In this document: one piece after another, positions 1-8,707 of the stretch
Layout: every line of letters begins with the position of its first letter
How positions within the stretch are numbered: the stretch's first letter is position 1
IMG/VR virus record: IMGVR_UViG_3300020457_000126
Coordinates: 1 to 20,976 of that record
Length of the DNA stretch: 20,976 nucleotides
From: a virus
Strand: one strand, 5' to 3'
Translations under genes and position numbers: made by a program
The notes under the pieces: model-generated
Seen by the model: the letters and a program-made list of their open reading frames with translations, nothing else
Database searches by the model: none
What the model was told of the DNA's origin: nothing

Positions 1-200
1 TCCTCATGTCTTGTATGATAATCATTAATCTTACCTTCATTAGTATTTACTTCATCACCTTTATGGTATTCATCATACTCTGCATGAACATCCTTAAGGT
101 CTGCTTCACTATACTCTAACATACCATGATTGATATGCTCTTTACCATCTTTAGGGTCAAGATAAACTTCGTGCTCTAAATCGTGTTTTGGAGTAGTCAT
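1..200 (-). CDS. hypothetical protein, 3' end beyond window
   Basis: The first 66 residues are visible and the frame is still open at the window edge, so the gene is partial at its C-terminus. The start (ATG at 198-200) is well supported: a full AGGAGG Shine-Dalgarno motif lies 7 nt upstream. The visible part begins MTTPKHDLEHEVYLDPKDG and is rich in acidic residues and histidine, with no transmembrane segment or recognised motif. It follows the gp27-like hub gene by 30 nt in the same direction, so it is probably co-transcribed with the tail genes. I do not recognise the family; a small virion or tail accessory protein is only a positional guess. Confidence 0.7.
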   Translation of the reverse strand, partial: MTTPKHDLEHEVYLDPKDGKEHINHGMLEYSEADLKDVHAEYDEYHKGDEVNTNEGKINDYHTRHE

Positions 201-230
201 ACTAGGCCTCCTAAGTACTTATTCATTATA

Positions 231-1664
231 TCATGAATTAGGGGATTTAACACCGAAAGCATCTCTTACTAAGTTTAATCCAGTAAAAGCCTTGGTTCCG
301 TCACCATAATGACATAAATCCGCTATCATATATATACCACTATCCCGACGCTTACTTCCAGTTTGGGTTTTCTTTGTAGTCATTTCCTCGAATTCACAAT
401 AAATCAAATCACCTGCATGTAAACTTAAATCTACATCTATAACAATCTCCGTAAACACATTCATCTTTTGTCTATAATTTTGATGTGACTGCTGGAAAGT
501 AGTCTGTACATCATAATTAAGTTCAGCTGTCTCTTCTACTTGTTTCTCTACAGTTTGTTGTCCCTTTACTGGAGCAAATGCTGCTCTAGTTCTTTCAATA
601 CCAAATAGTACCTTCTCCCCATCAGCATTCGTTCTATATTCTTTATTAAGTACAGGTAAAGTTCTTCCTGCAGTAACTCCATTACCTTTACTCTTCCCCT
701 CTCCATCCGTTTCTACAAATAATTCATTATACTTATACTGTTCTTCTGGTGCTAAATTTGGATTATAAACTTCCAATACAGTTCCTCTAGCAGATGATTC
801 AAATTCTGCTAGAGCATTAACACTTCTTTGATTAAAGGAAAATAAAATCTTACCATCAGCAGGAGCAGGTCCACCCTCCCCATTCAAAGGAGCAATTAAA
901 GGAAGTTCTTCATCTGCTGAAGCCTTTTTATTTTCAACAAATGTTTTAATGTCTTTATTAGTCATATCAAATAATTTATCAAGAGATTTAAAATGAAATC
1001 CCGTTGATGTTTGCCAAAAAAGATACCCTGCAGTTTTTCCTGTAGGACTCTTACCTTCTGAGGTTTGTACCTTTTCAGGAATAGCAAGTTTTTGAAGATC
1101 TAAAATCATATCAAAAGGATATCTTTCATTACCCCATTCATGATATTGATTCTCAGTGGGATCAATATCTATGCGATTCGCTGATCTTAAATCTCCCTTA
1201 AAGATAGTGTTCACAAGTTCAGATATCTTTCCACTATAGTGTCTCCTACACCTATTCCTAACCAGAGTATTATCAAATGCTTCTTTACCCACAGCTGTTA
1301 TAATAAAAGTTTGATTCTGAAAAGATTGTTTAGAAGAGAGTACACTCGCTAATCTTAAATCTAAACCATCCTCATTTGCTAAACTCACCTTATTACCTTT
1401 CATATCTTCTATTTCAAATACTATTTCTTCGGTTCCTGTACCAAATTCACCATCCAATAAACCAACAGCCTCCCCATCCTCATCTTTATCAGGCACAGTA
1501 TTACCAGTATCAGCCAAATAACCAGTCACTTCAATATAAGGAGAAAAAATACTTTCCCTATATTCAAGACGAGCAGTACCTGCCCTGAGATCTATTGTCT
1601 CTTCAGGGTTGATATTAGATTTAATCTCAAACCAATTAAATTTTAAGGATTCCTTTACTGCCAT
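231..1664 (-). CDS. baseplate hub protein, gp27-like
   Basis: This 477-aa protein is probably the central baseplate hub component (T4 gp27 / Mu gp44 class), which joins the spike to the tail tube. The support is partly positional, because it closes the tail block after the tape-measure candidates. It is also partly textual: the C-terminal third reads like a hub beta-domain (IVIDVDLSLHAGDLIYCEF, then SGIYMIADLCHYGD and FTGLNLVRDAFG), the pattern in which hub proteins specify and then report a frame. The protein is longer than T4 gp27 (391 aa); a low-complexity insertion of charged and glycine-rich residues around 245-270 accounts for some of that. ATG at 1664 has only a weak A-rich upstream region and lies 12 nt from the preceding stop. 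It could instead be another virion protein with a hub-like fold. Confidence 0.55.
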   Translation of the reverse strand: MAVKESLKFNWFEIKSNINPEETIDLRAGTARLEYRESIFSPYIEVTGYLADTGNTVPDKDEDGEAVGLLDGEFGTGTEEIVFEIEDMKGNKVSLANEDGLDLRLASVLSSKQSFQNQTFIITAVGKEAFDNTLVRNRCRRHYSGKISELVNTIFKGDLRSANRIDIDPTENQYHEWGNERYPFDMILDLQKLAIPEKVQTSEGKSPTGKTAGYLFWQTSTGFHFKSLDKLFDMTNKDIKTFVENKKASADEELPLIAPLNGEGGPAPADGKILFSFNQRSVNALAEFESSARGTVLEVYNPNLAPEEQYKYNELFVETDGEGKSKGNGVTAGRTLPVLNKEYRTNADGEKVLFGIERTRAAFAPVKGQQTVEKQVEETAELNYDVQTTFQQSHQNYRQKMNVFTEIVIDVDLSLHAGDLIYCEFEEMTTKKTQTGSKRRDSGIYMIADLCHYGDGTKAFTGLNLVRDAFGVKSPNS

Positions 1665-1676
1665 ATATCTTTTTTA

Positions 1677-4283
1677 TTATACTTCTATTGGCTGTATATA
1701 TGTAGTAGTATTCTCAATGACCGTCATACCACCAGTACCATAAGAGGGTCGAGTATCTAACCCCGCTGCCATATCCTTGTCTTGACCACCACCCCCTAAC
1801 CAATCTACGTATTCTTCTCCCATATCTCCTCCAGAAGAAGAACCACCACCACCGCCAGCGGCAGCTGCCATTGCACTCTCAGCAGTTCCTTTAGTGCCAC
1901 CACCAGGTTTACCAGGGAAAAATGATTTCGCAATGGTAGGCATCAACAAAGGCATTCCCAAAGGAGTTAAGAATAAAAGATTAGGGATTTTAGTTAATTT
2001 ACCACCCTCTACCCAATTTTTGAGAACGGGTATATGTTGAGCAAAAAATCCTAAGAATTCTTGCACACCTGGAAGGCCTTCTAACATTCCTTTAAGAGAA
2101 AAACCTTTATTCAAAACCTCCTTCCATGCCTTAGGAATGGGAAGGGGTCTCAACAAAAGTTTGGGAATTCCAGGTATTTTAGCATCTATTATTTGCTTAT
2201 ATATTGGAAGTTTACCCAGTATATCAGACAATATCTGACCTGGATTAATATCAGGAATAGGAACTGTTGGGAAATTCGCAATAAGATTGGTTACTCCTCT
2301 ACCAAGCCAATCTTTTAGTGCTACCATTGCTCCACCTATTTTTTTGAAAGTCCAAGGCAATGCAGTCATCAACATCCATTTTGCAAACTTCAAAGGAAGT
2401 CCTGCTATTCCTCCTATTAATTTAAATAATCCTCCACCAAATATGAAATCCACAAACAGTTTACCAACATTAGCAGCCCCTTTAATAATTTGCATCAACA
2501 AACCACCACCAAAAAGATATTTGGCAAATTTTGCTATTCCCCCACCAACTGCTTTTAACAGACTTAATAATCCACCACCAAATATCCAATCCACCATTGC
2601 TTTACCAATCTTTCCTGCACCCGTAACCATTCCCTTTAAAGTTTCTCCTAATTGACTGGCTGCTGCACCCCATCCTTTTCCTAAGAAACCTTCATATAAG
2701 AAATCACCTATAAACATACCAATTCCTTCACCTATTAACATCCCCACAACAGGAATAGGTATAAGATTACCTAAAATACCTCCCAATGCTGCACCTATTC
2801 CTTTAAAAGCAGCTCTACCAATTCCTTCTCCTGATATAATAGAAATACCAGCAACAATCAAAGGACCTACAATAGGTATCTTTATTCCCTTAGCAACTTT
2901 TTTAAACACCTTTGCCATTCCTTTAATATTTCCCATCATTCCCTTCATTCCTTTACCAATTTTACTGGCATGTTTACCGAGTACACCTCCTAGTTTGTCT
3001 ACTTTTCCTGTTACTTTTGGTGCTAATTTTCCTAATCTATTAGCATTCTTACTCAGAAATTTTTGAACAACTGGTGCTTTCTTACTAATAAGACTACTAG
3101 TTTTCTTAAATGTACTTTTAAGAGCCTTATCAGGCCCTCCTTTTTTGATCCAATTTCCTACATTCTTTGGTCTTAATTTACCAGCAGTTTTACTAATATT
3201 CTTACTAAGACGACCAACAGGAGACTTCCTAAATGCACTCTTTAAACCAGAAACTCTTTTTTTCTGTTGTTGAAGAAACTTAGCAGGTTTACTAGTCTTC
3301 CATTTTTTCTCTAAACTCTTTTGCCACTTAGGTTGAGTGCTTTTAAATGCACTTGGATTCTTACGTGCAGCTCTTTTTACTCTCTTAAGTGCCTCACTTT
3401 GAGACATACCCTGTTTACGGTATTGATCATATAATCTCTTTCCACTCTTACCAAACCTCTTATTAACACTTCTTTGAGTTTTAGTTAACTTAGTTTTGCC
3501 TGGTTTTCCTCCTTTTCCTCCTCCTGGTTTTTTACTGAATGCACCAGATCTTGCTGCAACCAATGCTGCAATCAGAGCACCATTAACTACTGTAGTAAAT
3601 AACTTTCCAAACTTATTGAATAATTCAACGGCTCCTTCTCCACCGATTGCTTTAAGTCCAGTTTTTAAAGCATCTATTCCCTTATATGCTAAATCAATTC
3701 CACCCACCACAAACTCAACAAATTTCTCAAACGCCGTAATTAGAAACTTGGCAATGGGTCTTATTATATTAAAAATTTTCTTTAATAATGGCATCAATGC
3801 CACTAATTTATTAAGTATAACTCCAAAAGCTACCCATTGCAGCCAATTACCAATACCCAATCCTGGAATGGTGGGCATCTTCATTCCACTTTTAGATTCT
3901 TTAGGTTTTGCTTTCGGTTTCTCAATTTTCTCTTCTCTAGTTTTTCTCTTCTCTTCTTGTAATGCCTTTCTCTTATTAACTCTTTCTTTTTGTTTAGCAC
4001 TCTGAGTATCTTTTAATATATCTCTTACTTGTATTACTTGCTTCTTGATAATAACTACATCCGAATCTCCTGTAGTTTTACTTACAGGGGCAAGATCCTG
4101 TGCAGCAGGAACTAACCCCATACTAGGTCTAACTGCTAATGCTCCACCCTTTTCTTCTTTTTTTACTAATTGACCTCCACGTTCTTTACCACCCCTATTC
4201 ATCAATTTATCAGTACTTACCTTTTTCTTTCTCCCCTTTAAAAGACTTCTACCTAGTCCTCTTGCTACCATTCCTAATACCAT
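1677..4283 (-). CDS. large structural protein, candidate tape measure or hub
   Basis: The 868-aa product has a short basic N-terminus and a lysine-rich stretch (about residues 75-135). A hydrophobic region (about 143-205, GNWLQWVAFGVILNKLVAL) follows, then a long very basic Lys/Arg/Ser section (about 250-440). Next come glycine-rich amphipathic segments (about 455-690) with three copies of an FGGGL(L/F) motif near 567, 589 and 612. The C-terminus is glycine-rich and ends ENTTTYIQPIEV. Alternating hydrophobic helices and glycine repeats are typical of tail tape-measure proteins, and the gene sits two places after the gp26/gp51 chaperone region, where such a protein is expected. A strong GGAGG site 8 nt before ATG 4283 overlaps the end of the upstream gene, so translation is probably coupled. 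T4 gp29 is not recognisable here. It could be a gp28/gp29 replacement or an internal tail protein. Confidence 0.6.
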   Translation of the reverse strand: MVLGMVARGLGRSLLKGRKKKVSTDKLMNRGGKERGGQLVKKEEKGGALAVRPSMGLVPAAQDLAPVSKTTGDSDVVIIKKQVIQVRDILKDTQSAKQKERVNKRKALQEEKRKTREEKIEKPKAKPKESKSGMKMPTIPGLGIGNWLQWVAFGVILNKLVALMPLLKKIFNIIRPIAKFLITAFEKFVEFVVGGIDLAYKGIDALKTGLKAIGGEGAVELFNKFGKLFTTVVNGALIAALVAARSGAFSKKPGGGKGGKPGKTKLTKTQRSVNKRFGKSGKRLYDQYRKQGMSQSEALKRVKRAARKNPSAFKSTQPKWQKSLEKKWKTSKPAKFLQQQKKRVSGLKSAFRKSPVGRLSKNISKTAGKLRPKNVGNWIKKGGPDKALKSTFKKTSSLISKKAPVVQKFLSKNANRLGKLAPKVTGKVDKLGGVLGKHASKIGKGMKGMMGNIKGMAKVFKKVAKGIKIPIVGPLIVAGISIISGEGIGRAAFKGIGAALGGILGNLIPIPVVGMLIGEGIGMFIGDFLYEGFLGKGWGAAASQLGETLKGMVTGAGKIGKAMVDWIFGGGLLSLLKAVGGGIAKFAKYLFGGGLLMQIIKGAANVGKLFVDFIFGGGLFKLIGGIAGLPLKFAKWMLMTALPWTFKKIGGAMVALKDWLGRGVTNLIANFPTVPIPDINPGQILSDILGKLPIYKQIIDAKIPGIPKLLLRPLPIPKAWKEVLNKGFSLKGMLEGLPGVQEFLGFFAQHIPVLKNWVEGGKLTKIPNLLFLTPLGMPLLMPTIAKSFFPGKPGGGTKGTAESAMAAAAGGGGGSSSGGDMGEEYVDWLGGGGQDKDMAAGLDTRPSYGTGGMTVIENTTTYIQPIEV

Positions 4284-4287
4284 CTTA

Positions 4288-7080
4288 TTATCCTCCCATC
4301 AAATCAGAAATACCCAAAGATGATATAACCATTGATCTTTGAGAAGATTGTATAGGAATTCTAAACTGAGGAACATCAGAATTACTTCTAGTCTGTGCTT
4401 GATCCTCTTTAGGAATAGTAGGTAAAGTAATTGTTTTGTTCTCACCCTTTTGTACGTTGGGTTTTCCTGGTGCCATTTTTTCTGCCATTCTCTTAGCACC
4501 ATCCAACATACTTCCACGTTTATCAAAATCAGTCAACCCCATAGTCATATGATCAACAGCACCTAATGCCCATCTCTTCCATCCTTGAGGTTTATTTACT
4601 TCCCCTCCACCTTGTAAGTATTGAACCAATCCTCCTGTATAATAATGATTAGTTTTCATATTTCTATAATTATTAATTAACCCTCCCTTATTAACCTCTA
4701 CATTAGGTTCTTTGAATTCAGGTTTATTAGTTCCTCCACCCATCGCATTCATAGATTCCATAGTATCAACACCATACTGCTGAACTGCAGGAGCTGAGAC
4801 AACAAATTCACCAGGAGTTAACATTGCAGGAACTGTACCTTCCTTGTCACTTGAAGATTTAGAAGAAGGAGCACCAGCAGCTGCATTCATATTCTCTAAA
4901 GTATCAGTCCCATACTTATTAACTGCTCCTTTACTCATTACAAACTCACCAGGAGTTAGCATCGCAGGAACTGTATCCTTATTACCACTTCCAGGAACTT
5001 TTCCACCTGTATTAAATCCTGTAACAGGTCCACCACCCTTCCAATGACCCATTTCTTTCAATTTTTCAGTGACTCTCTGAGGATTTAAGTGTTCCATATT
5101 ACTCTCACGATCCATCTCCATTGCTGCATCTCTTTTTGCCATAGTTGCTTTTCCTGCATCACTCTTATTAAGAATAGGATAAAGAGTTTCTGGTTTAATA
5201 CCTACCAGATTTCCCCTATCATCAGGATATTGTATGACATCCATAAAATTAATATTTTCATATCCAGGAACCTTACGTATCTGCTCAACCAATTGAGTCT
5301 GATGTTCTATTAAATCAGGCATCCCAATAGAACCACCAATATCAGTGTAAGTTTCTTCATCCTTTATTACTTCATCACCTTTTGTTATCACATGCTGTTG
5401 AAATTTTTCATCACGGAAAACAAACTGCTCTGGATATTTTTGACCCGTCCTATACCCAGTTTGGCCAAAATGAGATGTATCTCTACCTGCCCAATAATCT
5501 CCCTCTGGACTAACTGCTTCCCCACCTTTTTTAAAATGCTGAACTAAACCACCTTGATTATATTTCTGAATGAAAGTCCTAGCTACTCCACCTTCATTGT
5601 AATGATAAGTTCCACCACCATCTTCTTCATAAGGAGAAATCGGAACCACTCCTCCACCACTCATCTCTACTTGATTACCAGTTTCTTGAATTTCCTCTTT
5701 AGGTATAACATCTTTTTGTGGTTTTTCTTTTTTCTTACCACCCCCACCAGCCATTTTGGCTATGCCCCAAATAGCAACACCTCCCAACACAGCAGCAGCT
5801 GCCCAAGGATTTGCAGCAATAGCCATCACTAACTTAGGAATAATAGCCGTTAAAAGACCCACTACCCCTTTCACTAATCCACCTAAAGGAGTAAGAAATA
5901 AAAGAGCAGCAGTGGTTAATGTAGGCCACCAATCCTTGAAAAACTTTCCAAGACTCTTTATCTTATCCTGATTCTTAGGATTACCAAACCATTTCATTAT
6001 TTTATTTAAAAGCACTCCAATTACAACAGTCTTGACGAAATTCATTACAGTATCCCAGATACTACTAAATGGTTTCACCATTGCACTAATAGCTTTTCCA
6101 ATTCCAGCAGCTGCTTTTCCTACTCCTTCTAACTTATCCTCTCTTTTACCTCTTTTCTTTCGTGCTGCTTCTTTCTGAGCATCCCTTGCTTCCTTTCTAT
6201 CACCCTTAAAATCTAAACGCAATACCTTTAATATATCATCAAGAACATCCCTTATTCCTTTCAAACCTTCTGTTTCTGCTTCTTTGTCATCTTTAGCTGC
6301 AGGAAGTTCTGCAGGTGGATCTACAGGTTTTGCTCCCCTAATAGAATCAGCTGAAATTTTAGATTTTTTAAATCTTATCTTCCTTTCTTCAGGACTCAAA
6401 TATTCTCCTTCTTCATCTTCACCCATCACTCGTGATCTAAAATCATCATCCAATACAGTTCCTTTCTTTAAATCTTCTGCACTAATCTTTTTCTTCTTTG
6501 CTACTGGTTTTTTCTTTGGTATCTTTCTTGCAGTAGGTTTCTTCCTTGGTTTTTTCTTTGATTTCTTTTTGGTGGCTGCAGCTTTATTTACTGCATCAAA
6601 TTTTGATTCTGTTTCCTTAAATTCTTTCTCATCATCCGTCATTGGAACTGAAGCATTATATTCTGCTACTTCTTCTGGTGTGGCATGAGCAGCATCAAAT
6701 TCTTCATCCTTTTCACCACGTATATCATCTAAAACATCATCCAATCCTTCAGGTATCTCTTCTTCAGATGCTTTTTCTTCAGCTGTTTTTTCTTCTTTTA
6801 TATCATCTACTACTTCCTTTATATTATCCTCCCCTATATCCTTTACTACTTCCTCTACCTTTTCCTTCGCTGCCTTCAATTCCTCAATCTTCTTCTCAAG
6901 TGCAAGAACACGAACCAAAGTTTTCCTTTGCATTCCAAAGGACTTGCTTAATGTCTTATGTAAATCAGCAATTTGAATAGGTAACTTTTTTTCAAGCTCT
7001 TCAACTCTACCCTCTAACTTAAAATGAGGATCATGAGCACTCCTTAAAGATTGTATTAGATTTTGGTTTCCTTTAGGCAT
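4288..7080 (-). CDS. large tail protein, candidate tape measure
   Basis: The 930-aa product begins with predicted coiled coil (about residues 20-110, heptad-like Leu/Ile with Glu/Lys). A strongly basic block of Lys-rich repeats follows (about 163-200), then hydrophobic helices (about 340-365 and 385-445). The C-terminal half is glycine-rich, with recurring GGxV elements (NEGGVARTF, NQGGLVQHF, YTGGLVQYL) and two copies of a segment opening TVPAMLTPGEFV (near 702 and 749). That motif recurs in phage tape-measure-like proteins. The gene directly follows the tail chaperone pair and overlaps the small gp51-like ORF by 8 nt, the canonical position for a tape measure. At roughly 1.5 angstrom per residue its length would span about 140 nm, reasonable for a cyanomyovirus tail. 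ATG 7080 has no clear ribosome site, so coupling is likely. Function rests on architecture and position. Confidence 0.6.
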   Translation of the reverse strand: MPKGNQNLIQSLRSAHDPHFKLEGRVEELEKKLPIQIADLHKTLSKSFGMQRKTLVRVLALEKKIEELKAAKEKVEEVVKDIGEDNIKEVVDDIKEEKTAEEKASEEEIPEGLDDVLDDIRGEKDEEFDAAHATPEEVAEYNASVPMTDDEKEFKETESKFDAVNKAAATKKKSKKKPRKKPTARKIPKKKPVAKKKKISAEDLKKGTVLDDDFRSRVMGEDEEGEYLSPEERKIRFKKSKISADSIRGAKPVDPPAELPAAKDDKEAETEGLKGIRDVLDDILKVLRLDFKGDRKEARDAQKEAARKKRGKREDKLEGVGKAAAGIGKAISAMVKPFSSIWDTVMNFVKTVVIGVLLNKIMKWFGNPKNQDKIKSLGKFFKDWWPTLTTAALLFLTPLGGLVKGVVGLLTAIIPKLVMAIAANPWAAAAVLGGVAIWGIAKMAGGGGKKKEKPQKDVIPKEEIQETGNQVEMSGGGVVPISPYEEDGGGTYHYNEGGVARTFIQKYNQGGLVQHFKKGGEAVSPEGDYWAGRDTSHFGQTGYRTGQKYPEQFVFRDEKFQQHVITKGDEVIKDEETYTDIGGSIGMPDLIEHQTQLVEQIRKVPGYENINFMDVIQYPDDRGNLVGIKPETLYPILNKSDAGKATMAKRDAAMEMDRESNMEHLNPQRVTEKLKEMGHWKGGGPVTGFNTGGKVPGSGNKDTVPAMLTPGEFVMSKGAVNKYGTDTLENMNAAAGAPSSKSSSDKEGTVPAMLTPGEFVVSAPAVQQYGVDTMESMNAMGGGTNKPEFKEPNVEVNKGGLINNYRNMKTNHYYTGGLVQYLQGGGEVNKPQGWKRWALGAVDHMTMGLTDFDKRGSMLDGAKRMAEKMAPGKPNVQKGENKTITLPTIPKEDQAQTRSNSDVPQFRIPIQSSQRSMVISSLGISDLMGG

Positions 7081-7240
7081 TCGCTTGTTGCTGTTTGAGT
7101 TTCTCTTCCTCTAAGTGTGCTCTCAACATCTCAACATACACGTCCCTTTCCCAAGGAATCATGTTTTCAATCTCAGTTAATGAATATTTATGATACTGCA
7201 TGAGAGAAAAATTAAGTTTAAAATAATTTTCCAGACTCAT
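7073..7240 (-). CDS. gp51-like tail assembly ORF, possible frameshift extension of gp26
   Basis: This small protein (55 aa from ATG 7240; 58 aa from ATG 7249) reads MSLENYFKLNFSLMQY and ends with a charged helix containing MIPWERDVYVEMLRAHLEEE. That signature resembles the small ORF downstream of phage tail chaperones (T4 gp51, lambda T). AGGA 9 nt before ATG 7240 favours that start; it leaves no space for ATG 7249. The frame is open upstream through the end of gp26 in the -1 frame. It may therefore be translated both on its own and as a C-terminal extension of gp26 after ribosomal slippage at 7258-7264. It overlaps the start of the 930-aa tape-measure candidate by 8 nt. The likely role is recruiting or folding the tape measure during tail assembly. 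Confidence 0.65.
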   Translation of the reverse strand: MSLENYFKLNFSLMQYHKYSLTEIENMIPWERDVYVEMLRAHLEEEKLKQQQANA

Positions 7241-7251
7241 GTATATCATTC

Positions 7252-7279
7252 CTATCCGAAAAAACTTGAAAGTCCCTCC
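7252..7279 (-). promoter_or_regulatory. predicted programmed -1 ribosomal frameshift site
   Basis: Read on the minus strand, the last gp26 codons are AGT TTT TTC GGA TAG, which contains the slippery heptamer T_TTT_TTC (7264-7258) in the correct phase. A Shine-Dalgarno-like GGAGGG (7279-7274) lies 9 nt upstream of it, the same arrangement that stimulates -1 slippage in E. coli dnaX. The zero-frame stop follows one codon after the heptamer. After a -1 slip the frame reads CGG ATA GGA ATG and continues through the gp51-like ORF to TAA at 7073-7075. The sequence features are direct observations; that slippage occurs is inference. Confidence 0.65.
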
Positions 7280-7971
7280 AATACAACTTCATTCTCTACT
7301 TTAGTCTTAGGATTCTTAAACTTGACTGTATGAGAAAGTTTAGGCATAGTCTCAAAGAAAGTTTCAATCTCTTTAAACTGAGAGGAATTCATTTGATCCA
7401 AGAAAGAAGTAATCTCCTTCTTAGTGCAATCAGCGGCTGCCCAAACCTCTTCTTCATTATAAATTTTATCTATACATGAAGCAATCAAATCAAAGGACTG
7501 ATCCATATTTGCATCTTGCCCAAAATCAAAATTATTTTTAATAAACTCTGCAAGAGAAGGATACTTCATCTCCATCATCAAGTTAGAATCTAATTTAATT
7601 TGCTTGGTATGTTCATCGTTCTTTACTACTTTGATGTCATCAATAAGAACCTTCACGGGAACATAAGTTTCATTGTCATCAGGGCAAAGAAGTTTAACTT
7701 CAAGATCTTCTCCGACAGACTTACCCCGAATATTAAGGAACAAATACTCAATATCAAATGTAGGAAGAGTATCTACTTTAATTCCTTTTGTCTGAATACA
7801 AGACTTTATAACATTCTTGATAGCAGTCGTTATTTCTTTTACATCTTCTCCTTCTAAAGCTAAAACCAATAATTTCTCTTCTTTAACTAAAAAAGGTCTA
7901 TATTGAATTGTTTGTCCAGTCGAAGGTAATTCCAACTCATACGTCGGGGTGGCAATCTTTGGTAAAGGCAT
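7252..7971 (-). CDS. 26: gp26 baseplate hub assembly / tail chaperone
   Basis: This 239-aa protein matches the T4-type gp26 family: the N-terminus MPLPKIATPTYELELPSTG followed by IQYRPFLVKEEKLLVLA is the family signature, with a helical C-terminal half (SLAEFIKNNFDFGQD). In T4, gp26 acts in assembly of the central baseplate hub. By position, just ahead of the tape-measure candidates, it also corresponds to the tail assembly chaperone (lambda G). Its length is close to T4 gp26 (208 aa). AGGA lies about 5 nt before ATG 7971. The C-terminus ends EGLSSFFG, and the two Phe codons form the slippery site described separately, so a minor fraction may be made as a fusion with the gp51-like ORF. The 43-nt gap from the upstream gene holds no convincing promoter. 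Confidence 0.8.
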   Translation of the reverse strand: MPLPKIATPTYELELPSTGQTIQYRPFLVKEEKLLVLALEGEDVKEITTAIKNVIKSCIQTKGIKVDTLPTFDIEYLFLNIRGKSVGEDLEVKLLCPDDNETYVPVKVLIDDIKVVKNDEHTKQIKLDSNLMMEMKYPSLAEFIKNNFDFGQDANMDQSFDLIASCIDKIYNEEEVWAAADCTKKEITSFLDQMNSSQFKEIETFFETMPKLSHTVKFKNPKTKVENEVVLEGLSSFFG

Positions 7972-8014
7972 AATATCCTATAGAAATTTCAGTGTATTTT
8001 ATTTAGCAGGTTTA

Positions 8015-8659
8015 CTAGAATACTGGATAAGGAGCTTGTTTAACTCTTGTTGCATTAGTAATATATCTACTAAAGTTAAAATTAACAGTACATTTTAATG
8101 TCTGTGCTGCTTCATAAGTAACAGGCATTGCATTAATACTGATAGGATATGCATTTAAAAACTCATATTCTAAAGAAGGTGACTTATAATCTCTCTCAAA
8201 TTTCTTAATTTGAATTATTGTTTGATACTGTCTTGGAAAGTTTACTCTATAAAAATAATTTGGATTAGCACTATCCTGTTCATTAACAATATATCCAATC
8301 CATGTTTCAAAAAACTGTATCTGCTTATAATCCCTATCAACTAAAAAAGTAAAAGATGCAGTGGTATCATATTGCCTTCTATGAACATGTCTCTCTGTTA
8401 TTCCAGTATGATCATTAGTAAGTTCAGCAGTAGCTAAAGAAGTTCCAGGTAAAGAGGCCTCTATGCACGACAAAGTATAATCCAAATCAGACCTTGAATT
8501 AGGAATTAACCCATTAGTTGCATTTTGACCTGTTGGTCCTTCTATTCCTCCAGCAATAGCAGATGGGGGATTAAACCAACATTCATAATGTGTAGTTAAC
8601 GCAGTATTTAAAATAGAAGATTTTAACCTCTCTACTGCGGTTGGTTGAGGGGTACGCAT
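8015..8659 (-). CDS. tail-tube-fold protein, gp54-like baseplate tube initiator
   Basis: The 214-aa product looks like a member of the gp19/gp54 tail-tube fold. After a short N-terminus it has the region EASLPGTSLATAEL, then a beta-strand-rich core (TTASFTFLVDRDYKQIQFF, TWIGYI), and near the end LEYEFLNAYPISINAMP followed by LKCTVNFNFSRYI. The 'LPGTSL...YP.SI' pattern is shared by phage tube and tube-initiator proteins. In T4, gp54 caps the baseplate and nucleates tube polymerisation. The gene lies between gp4 and gp26, away from where the main tube gene gp19 is normally found with the sheath, which favours gp54. It is shorter than T4 gp54 (320 aa). The ATG at 8659 is followed by MRTPQPTAVERLK. 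A second tail-tube-like protein is the alternative. Confidence 0.6.
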   Translation of the reverse strand: MRTPQPTAVERLKSSILNTALTTHYECWFNPPSAIAGGIEGPTGQNATNGLIPNSRSDLDYTLSCIEASLPGTSLATAELTNDHTGITERHVHRRQYDTTASFTFLVDRDYKQIQFFETWIGYIVNEQDSANPNYFYRVNFPRQYQTIIQIKKFERDYKSPSLEYEFLNAYPISINAMPVTYEAAQTLKCTVNFNFSRYITNATRVKQAPYPVF

Positions 8660-8667
8660 TATAGACC

Positions 8668-8675
8668 CATAAATA
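8668..8675 (+). promoter_or_regulatory. candidate late promoter for gp4
   Basis: The octamer CATAAATA matches the T4/cyanophage late promoter -10 element (TATAAATA) at seven of eight positions. It lies 32 nt before the gp4 ATG, in the 48-nt gap between divergent genes. Late genes of this type need only this box with gp55, gp33 and the sliding clamp. Confidence 0.55.
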
Positions 8676-8707
8676 TTACTACTTGATATATTATGTAGTC
8701 AAGATAA

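Noticed and set aside
2287-4005. Plus-strand open frames opposite the 868-aa gene (2287-2655, 3496-4005)
   Set aside because: Proline- and serine-rich translations that mirror the Gly/Lys-rich codons of the real gene; no ribosome sites.
4299-4526. Second minus frame (75 aa) at the end of the 930-aa gene
   Set aside because: Alternative frame of the real gene with no ribosome site.
6284-6980. Plus-strand open frames opposite the 930-aa gene
   Set aside because: Phe/Ser/Leu-rich antisense of the Lys/Glu-rich N-terminal region; no family similarity.
7185-7192. CATAAATA on the minus strand inside the gp51-like ORF
   Set aside because: Encodes conserved-looking residues (HKY) about 105 nt from the next start; probably chance in AT-rich DNA.
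8000-8007. GCTAAATA before gp26 as a late promoter
   Set aside because: Two mismatches from the late box; insufficient evidence.
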